NCBI RefSeq assembly: GCF_002005225.1
Contig: NZ_CP019724.1
Coordinates: 2,294,001 to 2,358,000, forward strand
Direction of reading: 5' to 3'
From: Streptomyces pactum
GTDB lineage: Bacteria; Actinomycetota; Actinomycetes; Streptomycetales; Streptomycetaceae
Length of the DNA: 64,000 nt
The first letter of the stretch is position 1; every line of letters begins with the position of its first letter. The position numbers and the translations under genes were made by a program. Below are positions 1-7,020 of the stretch, one piece after another. The notes below the pieces were generated by a model. The model did not search any database. It saw only the letters and a list, made by a program, of their open reading frames with translations, and was not told the origin of the DNA.

Positions 1-1295
1 CTCACCTTCCGCAGCGGGGCCAGGTCGACGGCGCCCACGGTGTCGGATGCGCCGTCGGCGAGGCTCACCAGCGCGGCCTCCACGGAGGCGAGGAAGCGGC
101 CGGTCGCCCCGGCGCCGAGGTAGTCGTCACTCGCGGTCAGGGACAGGTGCAGGCCGGAGCCCGTGGCGGCCCTGAGGTTGAAACGCGGCCCGCTCTGCCA
201 GGCGCCGGCGAGCCACTCGACGTCGTCGAGCGCGGGTGATCCTTCGGCCGGGGGCCGGGCGATGTCCCCGAGGTAGTTGAAGTAGCAGTCGAACTGCAGG
301 GGGTCGGGGTTGGCGCAGCCGGTCTCCGTGAGCCGGGCGCGGAGTTCGTCGATGCTGTACGAGCCGTGGAGCAGGCGTTCCAGGCTGTTCATGTAGAGCG
401 TGCGCAGGAACACCGCGGGGGCGGCGTCCCGGTCGGCGGCGACGGTCATCGGGGCGAGCTGGTTCATGCTGCTGAGCAGCGCCTGCCAGCGCTTGTCCAT
501 GCGGTTGCCGGCGAGCAGGCCGAACGTGGCCCGGTCGCGGCCCTTCAGGTCGAACAGGGCGAGGGCGGCCGCGCCGAGGATCACGGACTGGACGGACACG
601 GCGAGACGTTCGGAGACCGCGCGGGCGGCGTCCTGGGCCCGCTCGGAGTACAGCGCCGCCCGGTAGCGCCGGCTCGTGTCGCCGCCCTGCCGGTCCTCGT
701 CGACGAACCCCCGCCACTCGTCGAGCCAGAACTCGGTCGTCTGCGCACGCTGCTGTGCGTCGCCGTGCTGGTCCAGCGCGAGGTCGACGGGCTGCGGCGG
801 GTCGGGGGCGAGCGTGCCCCCGGAGACGAGCGTGCGGAACTCGTCCTCCAGCAGGGTGCAGGCGGCGCTGTCGACGGCCAGGTGGTGCACGACGCACACC
901 AGGTGCGTGGCGACGCCCTGGTGGACCCCGACGGCGGCGCGCCAGGAGTGCTCCACGTCGACGCGGATCTCCTGCTCCGCCCACTCCCCGGCGACGCTCA
1001 GAGCCGCTTCCCGGGTGGGGGCGGGCAGTTCCACCGTGTCGAGCCGGACGCCCTGGAACGGCCGGACCGTCTGGGTGGGCTCCGCGGCACGGCGGTCGTA
1101 GACGGTCCGCAGCGCCTCGTGCCGCTCGACCAGCCGCGCCCAGGCCGCGGTGGCCTCGGCCACGCCCGTACCGGGAGGGACGTCGAGGACAAGGGGGAGA
1201 TTGCCGTCGCTCTGCTCGTCGGGCCCCGACAGGTCGAGGTCCCTCAGCACCGATAGCTGACCGAAGGTCAGCGGAGCGGTCTTCACCTGGCTCAA
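1..1295 (-). CDS. NRPS condensation-domain protein (C-terminal end beyond window)
   Basis: Reading leftward, this frame stays open to the window edge and encodes a condensation (C) domain, the NRPS domain that makes peptide bonds between carrier-bound substrates. The catalytic motif HHLAVD is at residues 137-142 of the visible 431. Later segments such as FNYLGDIARPP and SLTASDDYLGAG are typical of the second half of a C domain, so the domain is nearly complete where the window ends. The chosen start is TTG at 1295, seven bases after GGAGG; GTG at 1286 is in frame and is the alternative. It lies 145 bases after the adenylation gene in the same direction. It is not clear whether the off-window part adds further domains. 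It probably acts in trans with the neighbouring free-standing domains. Confidence 0.82.
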   Translation of the reverse strand, partial: MSQVKTAPLTFGQLSVLRDLDLSGPDEQSDGNLPLVLDVPPGTGVAEATAAWARLVERHEALRTVYDRRAAEPTQTVRPFQGVRLDTVELPAPTREAALSVAGEWAEQEIRVDVEHSWRAAVGVHQGVATHLVCVVHHLAVDSAACTLLEDEFRTLVSGGTLAPDPPQPVDLALDQHGDAQQRAQTTEFWLDEWRGFVDEDRQGGDTSRRYRAALYSERAQDAARAVSERLAVSVQSVILGAAALALFDLKGRDRATFGLLAGNRMDKRWQALLSSMNQLAPMTVAADRDAAPAVFLRTLYMNSLERLLHGSYSIDELRARLTETGCANPDPLQFDCYFNYLGDIARPPAEGSPALDDVEWLAGAWQSGPRFNLRAATGSGLHLSLTASDDYLGAGATGRFLASVEAALVSLADGASDTVGAVDLAPLRKV

Positions 1296-1440
1296 CTCGT
1301 TGCCTCCATACGCTTGCTGATGTCCTGGCACGTCGGCGGGGGCGCGCGGCTCTCGTTCCGTGCGAGGCCCCCGTCCGGGGTGGGGCCGGCGGGCGCGGCC
1401 CGTGGTCGGCCGCGGTCTCCCGGCGGTCCGGCCGCGTGCC

Positions 1441-2898
1441 CTACTCGCCGGCCAGGAGCACCCGGTCGACCTTTCCGGCCGTGGTGCGCGGGAGCGCCTC
1501 GCGGACGACGATCCGGTTCGGGCAGTGGCTGGCCGGGAGCCGTGCACGCAGCCAGTCCCGGATGTCCTTGCCGGACACGTCGTGCCCGCGGGCCGTGACA
1601 TGGGCCGTGATCGACGCGTGCTGCGGCCGGTCGGCGTCGCGCAGGACGGCGACCGCGGCGGTGATGTCGGGATGCTCCTCCAGAATCGCCTCGATCTCAC
1701 CGAGCTCGATGCGGTGGCCGCGCAGTTTGATCTGGTCGTCGGCACGCCCGAGGAACTCCAGGGAGCCGTCCGCCCGGTACCTGGCACGGTCGCCCGTGCG
1801 GTAGAGCCGTACCCCGGCGCGGGAGACGTCCCGGCTGGGGAAGCGCTCGGCGGTCAGGTCGTCCCGCTCCAGGTAGCCGAGCGCGATCCCGGCCCCGTAC
1901 AGGACGATCTCGCCGATCGTGCCGGGCTCGGTGACCGCCTCGTCCAGGTGGGTCGTACCGGCGTCGTCCACGGCGGCCAGGTAGAGGCCGCTGCCGTCCA
2001 GCGGGCTCCCCAGGGAGATCACGTCCGGCGACTCGACGCGCGAGGCGGTGGCCCAGATCGTGGCCTCCGTCGGCCCGTACAGGTTCCACAGCTCCGCGCC
2101 GCGGGGCAGGAGGCGACGCGCCAGTCCCGGGGTGAGCGCCTCTCCGCCGCACCAGAGCCTGGCGTTCTCGGCGCCCTGCCACTCCGCGGCGAGGAGCATG
2201 CGCCAGAAGCTGGGCGTGGCCTGGATGACCTGCGGGGCGTGCTCGTCGACGAAGTCCGTGAAGGAGTACGGGTCGAAGCGCACCTCGTCCGGGACCACGA
2301 GGCAGGACGCGCCGACCGTCAGCGGCAGCAGCATCTCCGCCATGGAGATGTCGAAGGACAGGGCCGTCGCGGCGACCATCGTCTCGCCCGCCGTGAGCCC
2401 GGGGGTGGTGGCGAGCCCCGCGAGCCGGTCGAGCAGCGCCGTGTGCGGGACCATGACGCCCTTCGGCAGACCGGTCGACCCCGAGGTGTACATGACGTAG
2501 GCGACGTCGGCCATGGTCGGCTCACGGGGGACGTAGCGCCCCCCGGCGGCGGGGACGGGCTCGGCGGTGAACGCGCACTCGGCGGTCTCGCGCAGCACCA
2601 GGGAGGGCCTGGCGTTCGCCAGGATCCGCTCGCGGTGGGCGGGCGGGCTCTCCCGGTTCAGCGGGAGTACCCCGCACCCGCTGCCGGCGGCGGCGAGGAT
2701 GCCGAGCGCCCCACCGGCGGGGCCGGCCGCGTCGAGGGCGACCAGTGACCCGGCCGGGGTGTGGGCGAGGATCTCCTCGCCGAGGGCGGCGGCCCGCGCC
2801 GAGAGTTCACGGTAGGTGCGGGTGTGGGCGGCCCGCACGGCGATCGCGTCCGGGGTGCGCGTCGCCTGGGCCTCGAAGGCGTCTCGTATCGTCTTCAT
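1441..2898 (-). CDS. free-standing NRPS adenylation domain
   Basis: 485-aa amino-acid-activating enzyme of the AMP-binding family. It makes an aminoacyl-AMP and loads a carrier protein. Core motifs: A3 YTSGSTGLPKGV at 137-148, A4 SFDISMAEM with the amino-group-binding Asp183, A5 NLYGPTEATIW, A7/A8 YRTGDRARYR and GRADDQIKLRGHRIE, and the A10 lysine at 476 (TTAGKVDR). The protein ends 9 residues after that lysine, so no carrier domain is fused. By alignment to GrsA the pocket reads roughly D-I-A-x-W-G-L-I-W-K; I cannot assign a substrate to this with confidence. No good ribosome site precedes the ATG, but a small ORF stops 7 bases upstream, which would fit coupled translation. Its partner carrier must be supplied by another protein. 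Confidence 0.9.
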   Translation of the reverse strand: MKTIRDAFEAQATRTPDAIAVRAAHTRTYRELSARAAALGEEILAHTPAGSLVALDAAGPAGGALGILAAAGSGCGVLPLNRESPPAHRERILANARPSLVLRETAECAFTAEPVPAAGGRYVPREPTMADVAYVMYTSGSTGLPKGVMVPHTALLDRLAGLATTPGLTAGETMVAATALSFDISMAEMLLPLTVGASCLVVPDEVRFDPYSFTDFVDEHAPQVIQATPSFWRMLLAAEWQGAENARLWCGGEALTPGLARRLLPRGAELWNLYGPTEATIWATASRVESPDVISLGSPLDGSGLYLAAVDDAGTTHLDEAVTEPGTIGEIVLYGAGIALGYLERDDLTAERFPSRDVSRAGVRLYRTGDRARYRADGSLEFLGRADDQIKLRGHRIELGEIEAILEEHPDITAAVAVLRDADRPQHASITAHVTARGHDVSGKDIRDWLRARLPASHCPNRIVVREALPRTTAGKVDRVLLAGE

Positions 2899-2905
2899 GT
2901 GTCCG

Positions 2906-3103
2906 CTATTTCGTGCGCGGGTGAACGCGGTCGAGGTGGCGGTCGTGGGCCACGTCGACGCGCGCGAGCGTCTGGGTCAGGCGGCGCCGCTCGGTGTCCG
3001 GGCGGTGCGAGGTGCGTTGCTCACATCCCCCTCGCCGTCTGCGGTCCACGTCGGCCCTCCGGCGCCGGAGGGCGGTTTCCGTCCTCGTCCCCGCTGTCTC
3101 CAC
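2906..3103 (-). CDS. possible small Arg-rich ORF between carrier-like and adenylation genes
   Basis: A 65-codon frame starting GTG, with AAGGGG 8 bases upstream, overlaps nothing and ends 7 bases before the adenylation gene's ATG. The product is about one quarter arginine and resembles no family I know. Its main support is position: it fills the gap between the carrier-like gene and the adenylation gene and could couple their translation. It may equally be a chance open frame in GC-rich DNA. Confidence 0.25.
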   Translation of the reverse strand: METAGTRTETALRRRRADVDRRRRGGCEQRTSHRPDTERRRLTQTLARVDVAHDRHLDRVHPRTK

Positions 3104-3104
3104 T

Positions 3105-3359
3105 TCATTCCCCTTTCCAGCGGTTCACGAAAGCGTCGACGAGTTCCACGAGACCGCCCACGGATTCGGCGCGAAACGGGTCGCCCAGCTCCGGGGGGAT
3201 TTCGAACCGCTCCTCAGAAGCGGCCGTCAGGCGCAGTACGGCGACCGGGTTCACGTGCGGACCCACGAATGAATCGTCAAGTGACACCGATGAAAGGTCG
3301 AATCCTCCGGCCACTTCCGCACGTACGTTGTCGGCTAAACTCGCGCGGGCGTCGGACAT
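3105..3359 (-). CDS. acyl/peptidyl-carrier-protein-like protein lacking the pantetheine serine
   Basis: 84-aa protein with the layout of a carrier protein: helix I (residues 7-19), the DDSF segment that normally leads into helix II (28-31), a helix II core V-x-V-L-R-L (39-44), EERFEIP (49-55), and a last helix VGGLVELVDAF (67-77). When DDSFVGPHVNPVAVLRL is laid against a usual DDSFFDLGGDSLLAVRL, it aligns without gaps and the Asp-Ser of the 4'-phosphopantetheine site becomes Asn37-Pro38. It therefore cannot be loaded in the normal way. ATG at 3359 has AAGGAG four bases upstream. It is first in the leftward group with the free adenylation and condensation genes. It may be a structural or regulatory partner, or a decayed carrier. 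Confidence 0.7.
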   Translation of the reverse strand: MSDARASLADNVRAEVAGGFDLSSVSLDDSFVGPHVNPVAVLRLTAASEERFEIPPELGDPFRAESVGGLVELVDAFVNRWKGE

Positions 3360-4292
3360 CCCACTCCTTGAAGGCACTTCCCCGGGCGCGGACGCCTTTT
3401 GCCTCACCACGGGGGGTTTCACGGACGTGTCGTCTCACGGCAATACCGAGAACACGGACGGGACTCACGCACGGCGAGGCCGCTGCCTCACCACCACGCC
3501 CTGCGGCCGGACGCCAGAACGTCGGCCTTCCGCGGCTCTACGGGCTGAGCACGCGCGAGCGGTCACGCTGACACAGCGGCACCGCACATCGGAAGTACGG
3601 CTAAGTGGGCAGCGCCCTGCATTCCATTTCCCCCTTCCACGCCGGCCAGTCTGCGTCCAACGGCAGCGATTCACCCTCCTCGACGGTCAATGACGAGAGG
3701 TCCGCTGCCCGCCCCGTGCCCAACCGGGTGATGCGCTGATGATGCACCCGTCCCCCACGAGGAGTCCTGAAGGACGCTCCTCACTGTATGGCGTGTACCC
3801 GATTCATGGAAGAGATGATCATCTTTCTTTGCTGGAGCACCTCTTGAGCCCGCGTCAGGGCGGTGACCGGGGCCACACCGGACTTCTTGCGGAGCAGTTC
3901 GACTGTTGGGGCATCGGATTGGCTAACGGATAGTTCTTCGCGATCCGGGCATTGCCCTCGCCGTACGGAACCTTCACCCGGCCCGGCCGTACGGGCCCGT
4001 CCGTAAGGCCGTTGACAGAATCGCCGGACGCTAAGAACATGGGCGGCACGCTGCGTTTCCTGTGCGCGCGTTCGAAAAGGCCCCGCCACGCGGACTTCGG
4101 GGACATCGCCTCCTCTCGACGCCTCCGCCGGTGGGCCGCGGCACCGCCGGGCCCTCTGCCCGGGACGGTACGCGCCGCCGCCACCCGTTCCCCTCTCCCC
4201 GGCCCGCCCCTGGCCGGGCACGCGTGCTTCCGCGTGTCCCGCGTGCTCCGCCCGCGCACCGGCGCTCACCCCTCGAGTACCAGGAGATCCCC
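3360..4292 (+). other. 933-base intergenic region between divergent biosynthetic groups
   Basis: No convincing gene was found on either strand. Some short open frames exist, but none has recognisable domains. A rightward promoter candidate for the aminotransferase group is TTGACA at 4012-4017 with GAACAT at 4035-4040 (17-base spacer). Upstream of it are two copies of the palindrome CCGTACGG (3961-3968, 3987-3994) and an imperfect third (4001-4008). An imperfect hairpin lies at 3759-3782. Bases 3780-3860 are less GC-rich than the surroundings. The region presumably carries the control of both divergent groups. Confidence 0.4.
4012..4040 (+). promoter_or_regulatory. candidate promoter for the aminotransferase-exporter-synthase group
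   Basis: Perfect -35 TTGACA, 17-base spacer, weak -10 GAACAT, about 250 bases before the aminotransferase ATG. The position suits the first promoter of the rightward group, but the -10 is poor and nothing else confirms it. Confidence 0.3.
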
Positions 4293-5573
4293 ATGGAGTT
4301 GTCACTGAGCGGCGCGAAGATGGCTGGTGCCTCCGGTCTGCGCAGCATCATGGAGGACGTCGCCGCCAGTACGGCGGACGCGTCGGCGGGTGAGTGGCTC
4401 AACCTCAGCGTGGGCAATCCGGCCTCCGTCCCGGAGGCGAGCGAGATGTGGCGGACCGCCTTGGCGGACGCGCTGAGCGAGGACTTCGGGCGGGCGAGCT
4501 GCCGCTACGGCCCGTCACGCGGCAGCCAGGTCCTGATCGAGGCGGTCGTCGACTACTTCCGCCGCACGTACGGCTGGCGGCTCGGCCCGGACAACGTCGT
4601 CGTCGGCCCGGGCAGCCAGATGCTGTGCTTCGCCGCGGCCGCCCTCTTCGCGGGCCCGGGAGCACGAGGGGAGCGGAAGATCGTCCTGCCCATGGTTCCC
4701 GACTACACCGGCTACCAGGGCATGTGCATGCACGCAGGGGGCATCGTCGGAGTGCCGCCCCTGATCGAGCGCCAGGGCGACCACGGGTTCCGCTACGTAC
4801 TGGACCTCGAGGGCCTGAGCCGACGGTCGGACATCGGCATGATGCTGGTCTCCAGCCCCGGCAACCCCACCGGACGCGCCTTGGACCGGGCGGACCTGGA
4901 CGCCCTGACCGCGCTGGCGGCGGAGCGCGACGTGCCGCTGCTCCTGGACCAGGCATACGGCTCGCCCTTCCCCCGGATCGCCGAGGTGCGCACCGAGCCG
5001 GTGCTGCACGACCACCTGATCCACTGCTTCTCCGCGTCCAAGGCCGGACTGCCCGGGGAGCGCGTCGGGTTCGCGATCGGCTCCCCGCGGTACGTCGACG
5101 CGCTGGCGTCGTTCATGTCCAACTCCGTCCTGCACGCCCCGCAGCTCCCCCAGGCCGCCCTGGCCCGCGTCATGCGGAACGGGCGGCTCGACGACGTCAC
5201 CCGGGAGGCGATCACCCCCTACTACCGGGAGAAGAAGTGCCTCGCCGCAAAGCTGCTGGCGGAGGCGATGCCGCCGGACATGGACTGGCGGATGCACTCC
5301 GGTGCCGGGGGGATGTTCTGCTGGCTGTGGGTGGACCATCCGTGGTTCGACGACGTCGAGCTGTACCGCAGGCTGAAGGAGAGGCGGGTGTTCGTCGTGC
5401 CCGGGCGGCACTTCTTCGTGGACCCGCTCTCCTCCCCCGCCCTGGCCGGCCACGCGACCCGGTGCTTCCGCGTGAGCCTCAGCGCCGAGGAGCAGGTGCT
5501 CACCGAGGGCATTCGCCAAGTGGCCGGCGTCCTGCGCGAGATGCGCGCCGAGGCCGCTGTGCCGATCATGTGA
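4293..5573 (+). CDS. AvtA-like PLP-dependent aminotransferase
   Basis: 426-aa fold-type I aminotransferase, about the length of valine-pyruvate aminotransferase AvtA (roughly 416 aa). It shares that family's start (LSLSGAKMAGASGLRSIMED) and PLP motifs: SSPGNPTG in the middle and SASKAGLPGERVGFAIG, where the lysine forms the Schiff base. The start ATG at 4293 has CAGGAG at the right distance; an upstream in-frame ATG at 4062 would add a proline/arginine-rich extension unlike the family. It sits first in a rightward group with an exporter and the hybrid synthase, so it most likely makes or aminates a building block. One option is transamination at the beta-keto carbon of the acyl chain made by the synthase, because no aminotransferase domain is built into that enzyme. 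This last point is inference. Confidence 0.85.
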   Translation: MELSLSGAKMAGASGLRSIMEDVAASTADASAGEWLNLSVGNPASVPEASEMWRTALADALSEDFGRASCRYGPSRGSQVLIEAVVDYFRRTYGWRLGPDNVVVGPGSQMLCFAAAALFAGPGARGERKIVLPMVPDYTGYQGMCMHAGGIVGVPPLIERQGDHGFRYVLDLEGLSRRSDIGMMLVSSPGNPTGRALDRADLDALTALAAERDVPLLLDQAYGSPFPRIAEVRTEPVLHDHLIHCFSASKAGLPGERVGFAIGSPRYVDALASFMSNSVLHAPQLPQAALARVMRNGRLDDVTREAITPYYREKKCLAAKLLAEAMPPDMDWRMHSGAGGMFCWLWVDHPWFDDVELYRRLKERRVFVVPGRHFFVDPLSSPALAGHATRCFRVSLSAEEQVLTEGIRQVAGVLREMRAEAAVPIM

Positions 5574-5670
5574 CGCCGTAGCCTCCGCCGGTCTCCGCGA
5601 AGGCGGCCCGGCGTGCCCGTGATGGCCAGGAACGAGGACCGGTGAGCGCGTTCACGCTCGGGAAGGGGAC

Positions 5671-7020
5671 GTGGTGGGGGGTGTGGACCGGCGCTTCGGT
5701 GCCCTCGTCTGCGCGTACGCGGTGTCCGGCTACGGCAACTACCTGAACCTGATCGCGCTGAGCCTGTTCTCGTACCGGGTCACCGGCACGGCTTTCGGGG
5801 TGGGCGTGGTGATGGCGCTGCGTCTGTTCTCCGGCTTCGTCGCCGGGCTCACCACCGCGTCGCTGTCGGCCAGGACGACCCGCCTGCGGACGATGGTCTT
5901 CGCGGACGTCGCCCAGGGCCTCGCCATGACCGCCTTGGCCCTGTGTGCGGCCCGCACGCCGATGTGGCTGCTGTGCTGCGCCGTCGTCGTCATGGGCGCG
6001 GGGAACACGTACTTCACCGTCGCCCTGCGCAGCGCGATCCCTGTGATGGTCGGCCAGGAGTCCCGCACCCGCGCGAACGGGCTGCTGGTCACGGCGCGGT
6101 CGATCGCCACCGTGCTGGGCTTCGCCTCGGCCGCTCCCGTCATCGGGTTCGGCGGCTACGGCAGCGCGTTCGCCGTCAACGCCGCGAGCTTCGCGGTGTC
6201 GGCGGGAGCGCTGCTCGCCCTGCGGCCGCGGACGGACGGCGAGGAGGAGCCCGTGCGGGGGGAGGACGGCCGAGGGGAGGACGGCCGAGGGGAGGACGGC
6301 CTGGGGAAGGACGGCCGAGGGGAGGACGGCCGGGGGAAACGCGCGGACCGACCCCGGCGCCCGCGTCTGTGGCACGGCGCGGCCGGTCTTCCCGGCCTGC
6401 TGCTCGGCATGGTCCTGCTCCGGGGGGTCGACGCCCTCGCGTCGTCCTCGCACAACGTCGCGCTGCCCGTGGTCGCGCACGCGGGCGCCCCGTCCGATCC
6501 GGCGCTGTTCATGACCCGCTTCTGGGTGGCGTGGGCGGTGGGCACCATCGCCGCCCACCTGGTGCTCAGGCGCGCCCGGTGTGGATCGGTGTGGCCCGAA
6601 CGCGCCTTCGCGATCGGCACGTTGGCGATGTCGGTGTCCTTCGTGGCGGCGTTCACCGGCCTGCCCGCCGCCGGTCTCATGGTCGCCGCCGCGTGCGCGG
6701 GCTTCGCGGACGGCTGGACTGAGATCGTCTACACCTCACACCTCCAGGCCTCCCCCGACCGGCAGCGCAGCCGGCTGTTCGGGATGTCCGCCACGGCGGA
6801 GACCGCCGGGTTCGCGCTGGGCACGGTGCTCGCCGCGTCGGCTCTCGAAGCGCTGCCCGCCCTGACGGTCGTCGGGATGTTCCACGGTGCGGCGGTGTGC
6901 GGGGCACTGCTCCTGCTGCTGTTCGCCGCCGCCGGGGCCCAGTCGCCGTCGTCCACGAGTGAAGAAGAAGGGGACACGCATGGACCGCGTACAAGGACAG
7001 GCACTCTGCCGGGGGCCTGA
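5671..7020 (+). CDS. MFS transporter (probable product exporter)
   Basis: 449-aa major facilitator family protein with about 12 hydrophobic segments in two halves. The central cytoplasmic loop (about residues 190-230) is charged and holds five copies of an R/L-G-E/K-D-G repeat. The frame starts GTG-GTG at 5671/5674 just after GGAAGGGG; GTG at 5683 is also possible. It follows the aminotransferase by 97 bases and overlaps the start of the giant synthase by 41 bases, so the three are probably co-transcribed. By position it most likely exports the cluster's product or gives self-resistance. The substrate cannot be read from the sequence. Confidence 0.83.
   Translation: MVGGVDRRFGALVCAYAVSGYGNYLNLIALSLFSYRVTGTAFGVGVVMALRLFSGFVAGLTTASLSARTTRLRTMVFADVAQGLAMTALALCAARTPMWLLCCAVVVMGAGNTYFTVALRSAIPVMVGQESRTRANGLLVTARSIATVLGFASAAPVIGFGGYGSAFAVNAASFAVSAGALLALRPRTDGEEEPVRGEDGRGEDGRGEDGLGKDGRGEDGRGKRADRPRRPRLWHGAAGLPGLLLGMVLLRGVDALASSSHNVALPVVAHAGAPSDPALFMTRFWVAWAVGTIAAHLVLRRARCGSVWPERAFAIGTLAMSVSFVAAFTGLPAAGLMVAAACAGFADGWTEIVYTSHLQASPDRQRSRLFGMSATAETAGFALGTVLAASALEALPALTVVGMFHGAAVCGALLLLLFAAAGAQSPSSTSEEEGDTHGPRTRTGTLPGA
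6256..6339 (+). repeat. 15-base tandem repeat inside the MFS gene
   Basis: Five 15-base units plus a partial sixth (6256, 6271, 6286, 6301, 6316, 6331) encode Arg-Gly-Glu-Asp-Gly, with one Leu-Gly-Lys-Asp-Gly variant. The unit length is a multiple of three, so changes in copy number keep the frame. They fall in the loop between the two transporter halves. Confidence 0.9.

Noticed and set aside
127..984. Long leftward open frame rich in Arg and Pro
   Set aside because: It is the wrong-frame reading of the condensation-domain gene; the true frame carries HHLAVD and other C-domain motifs.
3961..4008. CCGTACGG repeats as operator sites
   Set aside because: CGTACG palindromes are very common in Streptomyces DNA; two copies are not enough to claim a regulator site, so they are only mentioned.
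3781..4305. Leftward 174-codon frame ending in SSMNRVHAIQ
   Set aside because: Mostly Arg/Gly-rich and covers the promoter region and the aminotransferase start; no domain is recognisable.
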